Shown here: piece after piece, positions 1-7,376 of the stretch
Position numbering within the stretch: the stretch's first letter is position 1
Layout of the letters: every line of letters begins with the position of its first letter
Origin: Pseudoflavonifractor phocaeensis
Lineage (GTDB): Bacteria > Bacillota > Clostridia > Oscillospirales > Oscillospiraceae
DNA length: 36,253 bases
Assembly: GCF_016901735.1 (NCBI RefSeq)
Contig: NZ_JACLZC010000026.1
Span: 1 to 36,253, forward strand
Direction: 5' to 3'
Made by a program: the position numbers and the translations under genes
Notes under the pieces: generated by a model
The model's database searches: none
What the model saw: only the letters and a program-made list of their open reading frames with translations
What the model was told of the DNA's origin: nothing

Positions 1-105
1 TTGCGGTGAGGGTCCACCCGTTCCCATCCCGAACACGGCAGTTAAGCTCACCTGCGCCGAAGATACTTGTCTGGAGACGGACCGGGAAAATAGGTAATGC
101 CAACA
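1..105 (+). rRNA. rrf: 5S ribosomal RNA, 5' end outside the window
   Basis: The sequence carries the conserved 5S core (CCCGTTCCCATCCCGAACAC followed by GGCAGTTAAGCTC) and the distal GGGAAAATAGG strand. The gene begins before base 1. The 3' end near 105 is estimated from the 5S fold, not fixed by a visible boundary. It is followed directly by a tRNA cluster, as in many Firmicutes rrn operons. Confidence 0.93.
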
Positions 106-110
106 CAGAT

Positions 111-140
111 AAGGGTCTGGTCTGACCGGACCGGACCCTT
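111..140 (+). other. Hairpin between 5S rRNA and tRNA-Asn
   Basis: AAGGGTCTGGTC pairs with GACCGGACCCTT through one G-T wobble. No T-run follows (GATTTGCC), so it is more likely an rRNA/tRNA processing stem than a terminator. Confidence 0.4.
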
Positions 141-145
141 GATTT

Positions 146-221
146 GCCTCCTTAGCTCAGTCGGTAGAGCATGCGGCTGTTAACCGCAGGGTCGTTGGTT
201 CGAGTCCAACAGGTGGCGCCA
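146..221 (+). tRNA. tRNA-Asn (anticodon GTT)
   Basis: A 76-nt cloverleaf. The acceptor arms GCCTCCT and AGGTGGC contain one T-T mismatch, the anticodon loop CTGTTAA gives GTT, the T-loop is TTCGAGT, and CCA is encoded at 219-221. Confidence 0.93.
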
Positions 222-232
222 TGAAGAGTACG

Positions 233-273
233 GCTTGCCGTCACATATGGATGGGGCGGCAAGCTTCTTTTCT
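233..273 (+). terminator. Possible terminator after tRNA-Asn
   Basis: GCTTGCCG at 233-240 pairs perfectly with CGGCAAGC at 257-264, and a T-rich stretch (TTCTTTTCTC) follows. It may end rrn-driven transcription or be partly read through into the next tRNAs, for which no separate promoter is obvious. Confidence 0.5.
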
Positions 274-297
274 CTCCAAAACCGAACACCGGCCGAT

Positions 298-374
298 GGG
301 CCTTTAGCTCAGTTGGTTAGAGCAGCCGGCTCATAACCGGTCGGTCCACGGTTCGAGCCCGTGAAGGCCCACCA
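298..374 (+). tRNA. tRNA with CAT anticodon (Met or lysidine-type Ile2)
   Basis: A 77-nt cloverleaf with perfectly paired acceptor arms GGGCCTT/AAGGCCC, anticodon loop CTCATAA (CAT), discriminator A and encoded CCA. The bare sequence does not decide between elongator Met and Ile2. The initiator is unlikely because position 1 pairs normally. Confidence 0.92.
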
Positions 375-377
375 TAT

Positions 378-453
378 AGGGGTATAGCTCAGCTGGTAGA
401 GCAGCGGTCTCCAAAACCGCGTGCCGAGGGTTCGATTCCTTCTGCCCCTGCCA
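378..453 (+). tRNA. tRNA-Trp (anticodon CCA)
   Basis: A 76-nt cloverleaf. The acceptor arms are AGGGGTA/TGCCCCT with one G-T pair, the anticodon loop CTCCAAA gives CCA, the discriminator is G, and CCA is encoded at 451-453. Confidence 0.93.
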
Positions 454-495
454 TACAACTTCATACAGCTTTGCTGTTTTCTTTATAGTGTAAAT

Positions 496-572
<77 letters not shown>

Positions 573-575
573 TTT

Positions 576-650
<75 letters not shown>

Positions 651-651
<1 letters not shown>

Positions 652-690
652 TAAAACGCCCGCTTTTCACGTGAAAAGCGGGCGTTTTAT
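651..690. terminator. 40-nt perfect palindrome downstream of tRNA-Thr
   Basis: The halves 651-670 and 671-690 are exact reverse complements with a GC-rich core, flanked by A-runs and T-runs. This fits a strong bidirectional intrinsic terminator for the tRNA operon that is supplied by the island. Lying just inside attL, it could also contribute to recombinase binding. Confidence 0.75.
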
Positions 691-770
691 TTGCTTTTTG
701 CAACTATTTTGGGCGGTTTGAATTTTGGCTCTTGCCTTTGACCACAGAACCAGCCACAGACAGGAAAAAG

Positions 771-809
771 ACGGGCCTCCGAGGGCGCTTTGCCCTTGGA
801 GGCCCGTTT
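771..809 (-). terminator. Terminator of the integrase operon
   Basis: ACGGGCCTCC...GGAGGCCCGT forms a long GC-rich stem with an inner AGGGC/GCCCT extension. On the minus strand it is followed by CTTTTTCC, 25 bp after the stop codon of the distal recombinase gene. Confidence 0.8.
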
Positions 810-833
810 ACGCAATACGGCAGGTTCTCCCGG

Positions 834-2264
834 TCAACTTGCCGCACTTTCCTGTTTTGTCTGTTTTTTTCCGGCGGCGATCTCTGCCTTCATTTCCCGG
901 ATCAGTTCTGCCAGCTTTTTCTCACACTCGGCTTCCGTTTTCGCGTAGACATTCCGGGCCATGCGCTGGCCGTTGACGATGGGGGAGTAGCGGCCCTCCC
1001 ACAGATGGTCGTTGATTTGGGTGACGCAGCCGGTACCTGGTTTGCGCCGCTGTCCCTTGCGGGCCTGGAATGTGCTGGGAGGAGGTTTCTGGGGTGCCAC
1101 TTCCCGCCTGGGCTTCGGTTCGGCTCTCCCGATCCCCCTGTCGATCTTGTCCGCCGCGCTCTGCCGCATGGCATCGGTGACGTGGGTGTAGGTGTTCAGG
1201 GTGGTGGCGCTGGACACATGGCCGATAATGGTGCTCAGCGTCTTGATGTCCATGCCGTGTTCCAGGGAGGCGGTGGCGAAGGTGTGCCGCAGATCATGGA
1301 ACCGCAGGCGCTTGCACTCCGCCCGTTCCAGCACCGTCTGAAGCCGCTTCCGGACGGCGGCCGGGTCCAGCGGGGAGTCCTCCTTCACGGGCGAGGGGAA
1401 CATCCACCGGGAGTGGATACCATTTTTATAGGACTTGAGCACGTTCAGGACCGGGGCGGGGAGGAGCACCGTCCGATTGCCCGCCCTGGTCTTGGGCGGG
1501 GATACCACCAGCTCGCCTCTTACCCGGTGGACCTGCCTCTCCACCCGCAGGGCGCCGGTACGGAGATTCAGATCGTCCCATTGGATGGCCAGGATTTCGC
1601 CCCGGCGCAGGCCGGTGGACAGCTCCAGGAGGAGCAGTTCGTAGCATCCGTCCTCCCTGGCTTGGATCAGCAGCCGCTGGATCTCCTCTGGGGTCAAAAT
1701 CTTCATTTCCCTGCCCTTGACAGGCGGAAGTTTACAACTGTCCGCTGGGTTGCGGAAGATCAGCTTCTCCTCCACTGCCTTGTCCAGTGCCGCGTGGAGG
1801 GTGGTGTGAATGCCCCGGATGGTTTGATCCGAGAGACCTGCACCATAGAGTTCTGTGCGCAGCAGCCGCCCACTCTGTTTCAGGCCGGTATAGAACTGCT
1901 GGATGTTCCCGGTGGTCAGCTTGTCCAGCTGGATATGGCCTAAGGCGGGGATGATGTGCTGATAGATCCGCCGCTCGTATGACATTTGGGTGTTGGGCCG
2001 GAGGTTTGCTTTCTTGTATTCCTGATACCAGCGGTCCAGCCAGGCACCCAGCGTGATCCCCGGCCTGGTTGGTTCGGGGGCGGGCGTCTCCAGGCGCTCC
2101 CGCAGCTCTTTCAGCTTGACCGCACATTCCGTTTTCGTTTTAGCAAGGACATTTTTGGTTTTGGGCAGGCCCTTCTCATCATAGCTGATGACGATGCGCC
2201 CTTCCCAGCGGCCATCCTTTCTCAGGCGGACACTGCCGTCGCCGTGTTTTCTGCGTTTTGCCAC
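834..2264 (-). CDS. Tyrosine recombinase (integrase), attL-proximal
   Basis: Phage-type site-specific recombinase of 476 residues, expected to integrate and excise the island at tRNA-Thr. An N-terminal arm-binding domain (~5-55, GDGSVRLRKDGRWEGR) precedes a core-binding helical domain (~68-170) and the catalytic domain (~188-372). The catalytic set is complete: R220 (TGLRRGE), K258, H323 and R326 (HDLRH), H349 (GH) and nucleophile Y359 (NTYTH). A second copy of the arm-binding motif sits at the C terminus (~408-460, GTGCVTQINDHLWEGRYS), which is unusual. The start is a GTG inside the end of the upstream recombinase gene, a 43-bp overlap in another frame that suggests translational coupling. 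Its proximity to attL makes it the most likely enzyme acting at that site. Confidence 0.95.
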   Translation of the reverse strand: MAKRRKHGDGSVRLRKDGRWEGRIVISYDEKGLPKTKNVLAKTKTECAVKLKELRERLETPAPEPTRPGITLGAWLDRWYQEYKKANLRPNTQMSYERRIYQHIIPALGHIQLDKLTTGNIQQFYTGLKQSGRLLRTELYGAGLSDQTIRGIHTTLHAALDKAVEEKLIFRNPADSCKLPPVKGREMKILTPEEIQRLLIQAREDGCYELLLLELSTGLRRGEILAIQWDDLNLRTGALRVERQVHRVRGELVVSPPKTRAGNRTVLLPAPVLNVLKSYKNGIHSRWMFPSPVKEDSPLDPAAVRKRLQTVLERAECKRLRFHDLRHTFATASLEHGMDIKTLSTIIGHVSSATTLNTYTHVTDAMRQSAADKIDRGIGRAEPKPRREVAPQKPPPSTFQARKGQRRKPGTGCVTQINDHLWEGRYSPIVNGQRMARNVYAKTEAECEKKLAELIREMKAEIAAGKKQTKQESAAS

Positions 2265-3427
2265 GGAGCCATCTCCTCTCCCAAATAGTCGGTCAGGAAC
2301 CCGCCCACGATCTCCGACGCCCGCTTTTGCATATCCCCGGTGGTGTGGGTGTAGGTGTCCAGGGTGAAGCTGGCTTTGGTGTGGCCCAGAATGCCGGAGA
2401 GCGTTTTGGCATCCACTCCGCTGGCCAGGGCGTGGGTGGCGAAGGTGTGCCTTAAATCGTGGAATCTAAGTTCAGGCAGTCCGGTCTCCTGCAGGACTTT
2501 TTTCAGCTGGCGGTATGCGGTGCCGGGATTCAGCGGGGCTTCCGGGCGAAGTGGATCATGGAAGATCCAAGGTGAGTAGGAAGTCTTTTTTCGCAGTCGC
2601 AGCCGTTCCGCCGTGCTGGTGGGCAGGAGGATGGTCCGGGTCCCAGCGTAGGTCTTGGTATCTCCCGCCACCAGACGGCCACCGTTCTCTTTGCGCAGCG
2701 TCCGGCTGACCCTGAGTGTGCCCTTTCGTCCATCAAAGTCGCTCCACATGAGGCCGCAGATCTCACCCAGCCGCAGGCCGGTGGTAAGTTCCGTGTAGAA
2801 AAAATCCCGCCAAATGGGATCTTTGTCGGCTGCGGCCAGGAAGACCTCCAGTTGCTCCTCGGTCAGAATGTTCATCGCCTTGTGGGGAACTTTAGGAGGT
2901 TTCACGTGTTTGGCAGGGTTGTTGGGCATCAGCCCCTGGTCTGCCGCCGCTTGGAGGGCCTGGTGGAGGACGGCGTGGATGCCGTGGACAGTGGTGGGAG
3001 AGAGGCCGAGGCTTTGACCGGGGCGGGGGGCGATCCGTCCACGGTCCTGAAGCTCACGGTATAGGTCCCGCAGATCCTCAGCGGTGAGTTGCGTGAGCTT
3101 CTTCCGCCCCAGGCGGGGTTTGACATGGCGGCCTATGTCGCCTCGGTACCGTTTCAGGGTGTCGGGCCGCAGGGTGAGTGACATCTGCTCCAGCCACCGG
3201 TCCAGCCACTCTGACAGCGTCATTCTGCTCTCCTCCGTCAGGTCCACTCCCTGATAGGCGTCGATGTTCTGCCGGAGTTTGGTGGTCAATTCCTTTTGGG
3301 TATCTGCGTAGACATAGCGGAAGATGGAATCACCGTTTTCCTTGTGGCCCACCACGATGCGGCCCTCCCACCGGCCGTCCTCCCGTTTACGAACCATGCC
3401 GTCGCCGGATGGTCTTCGCTTTGCCAT
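2222..3427 (-). CDS. Tyrosine recombinase (integrase), second tandem copy
   Basis: A 401-residue tyrosine recombinase with the same plan as its downstream neighbour: arm-binding motif (SGDGMVRKREDGRWEGRIVV), core-binding domain and catalytic domain. Counting from the chosen ATG, the key residues are R219, K258, H323, R326, H349 and Y359, nearly the same positions as in the neighbour, so the pair looks like a tandem duplication. It lacks the C-terminal second arm-binding motif. The start at 3427 follows GGAGGTGA at 8-nt spacing; an upstream in-frame ATG lacks such a site. The pair could act together, divide integration and excision, or recognise different arms; the sequence does not say which. 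Confidence 0.94.
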   Translation of the reverse strand: MAKRRPSGDGMVRKREDGRWEGRIVVGHKENGDSIFRYVYADTQKELTTKLRQNIDAYQGVDLTEESRMTLSEWLDRWLEQMSLTLRPDTLKRYRGDIGRHVKPRLGRKKLTQLTAEDLRDLYRELQDRGRIAPRPGQSLGLSPTTVHGIHAVLHQALQAAADQGLMPNNPAKHVKPPKVPHKAMNILTEEQLEVFLAAADKDPIWRDFFYTELTTGLRLGEICGLMWSDFDGRKGTLRVSRTLRKENGGRLVAGDTKTYAGTRTILLPTSTAERLRLRKKTSYSPWIFHDPLRPEAPLNPGTAYRQLKKVLQETGLPELRFHDLRHTFATHALASGVDAKTLSGILGHTKASFTLDTYTHTTGDMQKRASEIVGGFLTDYLGEEMAPWQNAENTATAVSA

Positions 3428-3481
3428 TTCCGTCACCTCCGAGATTTTTATCTTTGATTTGCGATGCAATTTTTGGGTGGC

Positions 3482-3688
3482 TCACTTGATAGGCGGATAT
3501 TTGTGAGGCTCCGCTACCCATTGATACACCACGGCCCCACAGCGGCGGCAGATCAGATACCGAAGCCGGCTGCCCAGGAGTCCGTGTTTCTTGTAGGTCA
3601 CAAGCGCCTCGCCGTGCTGCCAGCCCAGGCCCAGATCGTCGCTCCCGCAGTATTGGCACCGCTGGACTGGCATTTGATTAGTCGTCAT
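3482..3688 (-). CDS. Small zinc-ribbon protein
   Basis: A 68-residue protein with two CxxC knuckles (CQYC near the N terminus and CRRC ~35 residues later) that should bind one zinc ion as a rubredoxin-like or zinc-ribbon fold. The ATG at 3688 has AGGAGG ten bases upstream; an ATG three codons earlier is too close to that site. It lies between relaxase and recombinases on the same strand, so it probably belongs to the mobile module. Its function is unknown; a DNA-binding or recombination accessory role is only a guess. Confidence 0.7.
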   Translation of the reverse strand: MTTNQMPVQRCQYCGSDDLGLGWQHGEALVTYKKHGLLGSRLRYLICRRCGAVVYQWVAEPHKYPPIK

Positions 3689-3832
3689 GTTCTTCATTCC
3701 TCCTCAGCAACACAACATACCACAGAAACAGGAAATAGCCAGGGGCACGGCGCACTATTATCAAATTGTTATCATTTGGGGGCGCAGTTTCAGTTGTCAG
3801 TTCCCGCTGGGCATCAGATCCCGAGGGCTTTT

Positions 3833-3864
3833 TGTTGTTTACAGTGCCGTAATTTTTGAGGGGG
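3833..3864 (+). repeat. Dispersed motif, copy A
   Basis: TTGTTTACAGTGCCG followed by TAATTTTTGAGG lies directly after the relaxase stop codon. Close relatives occur at 14844-14874 and 35717-35747, all in the same orientation. It contains TTAC...GTAA as a small inverted repeat. Confidence 0.55.
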
Positions 3865-5823
3865 TCACATCCCGCCCATGATCATTCCTCCCTGGTTCTG
3901 CTCCTCCTCGTGATCGTCCGGCTTGTGGCCCATGGCGATCTTCTTCTCCTGGATTCTTCTTCGGAGTTTGCGGTCCACATGGAGACCGGCGCTGGATTGT
4001 GGCAGGGCGTGATCCTCAAAGATCCGGCTCATGTGGTAGAGCAGGTGGGTGGCCGCCAGCATGACGGAGGGCGGACGGAGGTAATTCTGGTGTTCCAAGA
4101 AGAATTGTGCATACCGGTTTCCCTGGGCGGCGGAACGGCTGAACCAGTCCATCGCCTGAGCCTGGTCGTGAGTCACGCCCTGTCCTGTGAGGTACAGCTT
4201 GCCCAGCATATATTGAGCGTACTGGTTGCCTGCCTCCGCCGACTGGGTGAACCAATCCGCTGCTCTTGTGGCGTCCTTGTTGACGGCGTTCCCCTCCAGA
4301 TACTCTTTGCCCAGACGGTATGCGGCGAAATGGCTTCCGTTTTCCGCCGCCTGTTTCAACCAGCGGATGCCCTCGTCCGGGTCCCGCACCTCCAAATCGC
4401 CGGAGAGGAGCAGCTTGCCAAGGGCGTACTGTGCTTCCGTCAAACCCTGTATTGCCGCCTGGGTGAACCAGTGCTTTGCCTTTTGACTGTCCGGGATCAG
4501 CAGAGGACCGTCCCGATAGAGCTGACCCATCAAGTATTGAGCATGGGTGTCGCCTCGCTCCGCCAGCCGCTCCAGTTCCTCTGCCACCTCGTCACGGTCT
4601 GCCAGAGAAAGAGACTCGTCCCGGATGATCTGCCGCAGTTTCCAGCAGGCATCAGACTCACCACGCACCTGCTCCGCCTCGTCGTGGCCAGCCAAGTTCG
4701 CATCCTCGAAAGTGATCTCCCCCAGACGGATACGCTCCGCCTCCTGGATGACAGCGTTTTTGATCTGCCGGAACTCCTTCTCCTGGGACAGCTTTTTCTT
4801 CTCTCTGGGTTTGTCGTGGTAGTAGCTGTCAACTTCATTTTGAAGGGTGTACCACTGGTCGTAGCACGCCTGAACCACCGGCAGTTCCTCCAGTTTGTCC
4901 ACTACCTCGTCCACCGTTTTCTTCACAGATTTGGGGAGATAGCCGTAGGACTTCTTGCCCTTGACAACCTCCAGCTGTCCAGCCAGCTGCTCCATCTTCT
5001 GCTCGATCTCAGGAGCCGAGCAGATACTCTGCGCCATCTCACGGGTCAGACGTCGAATGGCCCTGCGTGCCTTCCACACCAACTCATCCCGCGACTGGGA
5101 CTTCTGCTCGTAGGTGTGAAGCATCTCCTGCCGGAAGATCTGATTGGTCAACTGAGACTTAATCTTGTGGATACCCTCCCGCGTCAGGTATGCCTCGCTT
5201 GGCATCGTTGACCACGCCATCATGTGGACATGGGGGTGGTCACCCTCGTCGTGGTAGGCGGCGTACCAGCGGAAGTTTCCCGGAGAAATATTCATCGCTG
5301 CGGCGATGTCATTGCGGTTAGCCCGGAGCAAATTTTGCCACGCCCTGGCGTTGTCGTAGCCAAGACGGGCGGCATCCTCGCGTTTCAGGGAGATGATGTG
5401 GGTCCAAATGTTGCCGGTGTAGTGATCCAATTCGTCCATGGCTTGCTCCAGATTCACACCGTCCTCGTCCCCAAAGAGCCCGTGGTCACCAAGCCGCTCC
5501 GCCCGTGGACGGGTGGCGATGTACTTCATGTAGCCGTCTGACTGCTGCACCGCCGGCCAGTTTTCCTCCAGCGCCCTGGTGATAAATGCAGAGGCGTTTG
5601 CTTTGGTGGGCTTGGATTCGTAGTCCAAATACTCACCCAGCTCCTTCGCCTCCGGGAAATCTTTTGTCAGTTTTCTGACCAACTGCTCCTGCTTTCTCGT
5701 TGGCGGACGGTCATCCGGGAGCAGTTCCACCCGCTCTCTGGTCCCGATGTAGCGCAGATAGCCGCTGACAGAATTTCCTCCGTCACACTTCAGGTAGGGG
5801 CTTTTCAGGATCAGTCTTGCCAC
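3865..5823 (-). CDS. Relaxase with Sel1-like repeats (MobP3/MobL-like)
   Basis: A 652-residue mobilization protein expected to nick oriT and lead single-strand transfer by way of another element's conjugation machinery. The metal-binding histidine cluster is H191, H196, H198 and H200 in HDEGDHPHVHMMAW, typical of HUH/MobP-like relaxases. A charged central region follows, and then about four Sel1-like (TPR-like) repeats at ~430-590 (DTHAQYLMGQLY, TEAQYALGKLL, SHFAAYRLGKEY, QYAQYMLGKLY). The tail is charged and ends GGMIMGGM. The GTG start overlaps the accessory gene by 13 bp and has GGAGG eight bases upstream. The Sel1 array may contact the coupling protein; that is inference. I recall this domain combination from gut Clostridia elements. 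Confidence 0.88.
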   Translation of the reverse strand: MARLILKSPYLKCDGGNSVSGYLRYIGTRERVELLPDDRPPTRKQEQLVRKLTKDFPEAKELGEYLDYESKPTKANASAFITRALEENWPAVQQSDGYMKYIATRPRAERLGDHGLFGDEDGVNLEQAMDELDHYTGNIWTHIISLKREDAARLGYDNARAWQNLLRANRNDIAAAMNISPGNFRWYAAYHDEGDHPHVHMMAWSTMPSEAYLTREGIHKIKSQLTNQIFRQEMLHTYEQKSQSRDELVWKARRAIRRLTREMAQSICSAPEIEQKMEQLAGQLEVVKGKKSYGYLPKSVKKTVDEVVDKLEELPVVQACYDQWYTLQNEVDSYYHDKPREKKKLSQEKEFRQIKNAVIQEAERIRLGEITFEDANLAGHDEAEQVRGESDACWKLRQIIRDESLSLADRDEVAEELERLAERGDTHAQYLMGQLYRDGPLLIPDSQKAKHWFTQAAIQGLTEAQYALGKLLLSGDLEVRDPDEGIRWLKQAAENGSHFAAYRLGKEYLEGNAVNKDATRAADWFTQSAEAGNQYAQYMLGKLYLTGQGVTHDQAQAMDWFSRSAAQGNRYAQFFLEHQNYLRPPSVMLAATHLLYHMSRIFEDHALPQSSAGLHVDRKLRRRIQEKKIAMGHKPDDHEEEQNQGGMIMGGM

Positions 5824-6230
5824 TCATCGCCCTCCTCCCAAGCCCCACGTACCCGCTGCTCCAGCGAGACACGGCCGTTGGTCTTTTTCACATTTTGCAC
5901 GCTCTCCGATCTCCGGCGGCGGAGATCCTCGTCGCTGAATTGATAGGCGTCGGCGAGGATACCGGCCACCATGTCCTGCTCCACCGCCTGCCGGAAGGCC
6001 AGGGAGGACAGCCGCTCCTCCAGTTGTCCCAGCCGCCCGTCCAGGTAAGACTTGATGGAGGTGGGGAGGAACAAACCAGCGTCGTTGGCGCTGAGGTAGT
6101 CCAGGTAAAAGTCCACCGCCCGCTCGACGAAGGCGGTCATGCTCCGGCTTCCGTCCTCCTGATACCGGCGCTCCAGGATGGCTTTCTTCTCTGGAGTGAG
6201 ATAGAAAGCAAATCTCTCTTTTTTGCCCAT
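5811..6230 (-). CDS. Relaxosome accessory protein (MobC/RHH-like)
   Basis: A 139-residue protein with an N-terminal ribbon-helix-helix-like segment (FAFYLTPEKKAILERRY...SMTAFVERAVDFYLDYL) and a charged C-terminal half. Its place just before the relaxase, with a 13-bp overlap and an adjoining inverted-repeat-rich gap, fits a MobC-type protein that binds oriT and recruits the relaxase. AAAGGAG precedes the ATG. It could also act as a plasmid-type repressor of the mob operon. Confidence 0.75.
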   Translation of the reverse strand: MGKKERFAFYLTPEKKAILERRYQEDGSRSMTAFVERAVDFYLDYLSANDAGLFLPTSIKSYLDGRLGQLEERLSSLAFRQAVEQDMVAGILADAYQFSDEDLRRRRSESVQNVKKTNGRVSLEQRVRGAWEEGDEWQD

Positions 6231-6579
6231 AAACTGCTCCTTTCCGGGGCATGACCCCTATTTTTTCGTTATGGCAGTAGGAGTTCGGGGATTGTGACCA
6301 CAAACGTGATCCCCGCCGCCTGTTTTTGACCCCACTTTTGATACACCCAAAACTCCCGTAACTGCCCGCACTGCGGGCAGTTGTGACCGGCCGAAGGCGC
6401 CACCGGCGACCCCGGCGTTTATCCTGCTTTCCCTTTCGTCCTTCGGTTCCGCTCCAAAAGGGCCGGAAGCCTTGTACCGCAACGCCTCCCACAACCGGCC
6501 CACACTGGCCTGAAACCCGCCGAGAGGGGCAGGGACTCTGCCCCTCCCGCAATCGGGGCACACAGTGGCCCACAGGCGG
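6231..6579. other. Candidate oriT region (349-bp gap)
   Basis: No gene is visible. Three clear inverted repeats are present: arms CGGGGAT/ATCCCCG at 6286-6315, a 23-nt near-perfect palindrome (11-bp arms, one central base) at 6360-6382, and GAGGGGCAG/CTGCCCCTC with a 5-nt loop at 6524-6546. TTGTGACC occurs at about 6292 and 6382. Placement immediately upstream of the mobC-like and relaxase genes suggests oriT. One hairpin could instead be a terminator for the rep-like gene. Confidence 0.5.
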
Positions 6580-6987
6580 TCACGTTGGGCTTTCCCGCGC
6601 CCGCAGGAGTTTCGCCACTCGCTGGCGTTCTGTGGCTAACTCCAATTCCGCCAGTTGGCGGTCGTAGTGCTGGTCAATCACCTCTCCGATAGGCCGGAGA
6701 GTAAACAGCAGATTTCCGTTGCGCCTGCCGCTGGACTTGGTAATGACCTCGGTGGGTTCGGTGGTGATGAGACCACGCTCCTCCAGTTGACGGATGTACT
6801 TGCGGACAGTATTTTCACTCATGCCCACTGCTTCGCCGATGGTTTTGATGCTGGGCCAGCACTGATGCGTCTTTCGATTTTCGCACCGTTTCAGGAAACT
6901 GTACACCGCCAGCTCGCCATAGTCCAGTCCCAGCTGGAACAACTCGTTGGGCAGGAAGAAACCGTCCCGATAATTTCCGTACTTCAT
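6580..6987 (-). CDS. Winged-helix replication/regulatory protein
   Basis: A 135-residue protein. The N-terminal two thirds match the winged-helix pattern found in plasmid replication initiators and helix-turn-helix proteins of mobile elements: GLDYGELAVYSFLKRCENRK, then WPSIKTIGEAVGMSENTVRKYIRQLEERGLI. The C terminus is a charged helix. The ATG at 6987 follows AGGAGG at six bases and overlaps the upstream excisionase-like gene by four bases (ATGA), so the two are cotranslated. It is too short to be a full initiator with catalytic residues; a DNA-binding control function for replication or excision is more likely. Confidence 0.7.
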   Translation of the reverse strand: MKYGNYRDGFFLPNELFQLGLDYGELAVYSFLKRCENRKTHQCWPSIKTIGEAVGMSENTVRKYIRQLEERGLITTEPTEVITKSSGRRNGNLLFTLRPIGEVIDQHYDRQLAELELATERQRVAKLLRARESPT

Positions 6988-7193
6988 GTGCTGCCTCCTG
7001 TGTGTTCCTTCACCCACTGGATGAACTGCTCCTTGGGTACCACCATCCTGTTGCCGATGCGCAGTACCGGGAAGCCCGGCTCGTGCATCAGTTCATATCC
7101 GCTGGACGGTGAGACGCCCAATACCTTCGCCACTGTTTTTGAGTTGAGAAACAGCGGCAGCTCCTCATAATTTTTGTAGGCAGACTCTTTCAT
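6984..7193 (-). CDS. Excisionase-like helix-turn-helix protein
   Basis: A 69-residue MerR/Xis-type DNA-binding protein: LFLNSKTVAKVLGVSPSSGYELMHEPGFPVLRIGNRMVVPKEQFIQWVKEH is the usual arrangement of recognition helix and wing (shown here as one motif, residues ~13-64). The start is the ATG after AGAGGGGGT; the longer open frame upstream lacks a ribosome site. In elements of this kind such proteins direct excision with the integrase, although here it sits far from the recombinase genes and could equally regulate the rep/mob operon. Confidence 0.78.
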   Translation of the reverse strand: MKESAYKNYEELPLFLNSKTVAKVLGVSPSSGYELMHEPGFPVLRIGNRMVVPKEQFIQWVKEHTGGST

Positions 7194-7325
7194 TTTGATT
7201 ACCCCCTCTACTACTTTACCCGAGGACATTTCTGAAGTGACATAGAATTGACACACCTGTGCTTCTTTTAACCCCCTCACTATGTATTGGGGAAATAATA
7301 TCCTTTTGACATATTTCTGACAGAA

Positions 7326-7362
7326 AAGCGGAGCGCCTGCTTGGTCAGCAGACGCTCCGCTC
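7326..7362 (-). terminator. Terminator after the sigma-like gene
   Basis: AGCGGAGCG pairs with CGCTCCGCT, with an inner CTGCTTGG/CAGCAG extension. On the minus strand TTTTCTG follows. It lies 15 bp beyond the stop codon of the 7377-8084 gene. Confidence 0.75.
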
Positions 7363-7376
7363 AGTGTTGGGTCGAT

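Noticed and set aside
732..1943. A 403-codon plus-strand frame opposite the integrase gene
   Set aside because: Antisense shadow of a recombinase with complete catalytic motifs; no recognisable protein features.
3856..5211. A 451-codon plus-strand frame opposite the relaxase
   Set aside because: Antisense shadow caused by high GC and Leu/Arg codons of the relaxase; low-complexity Leu/His/Arg composition.
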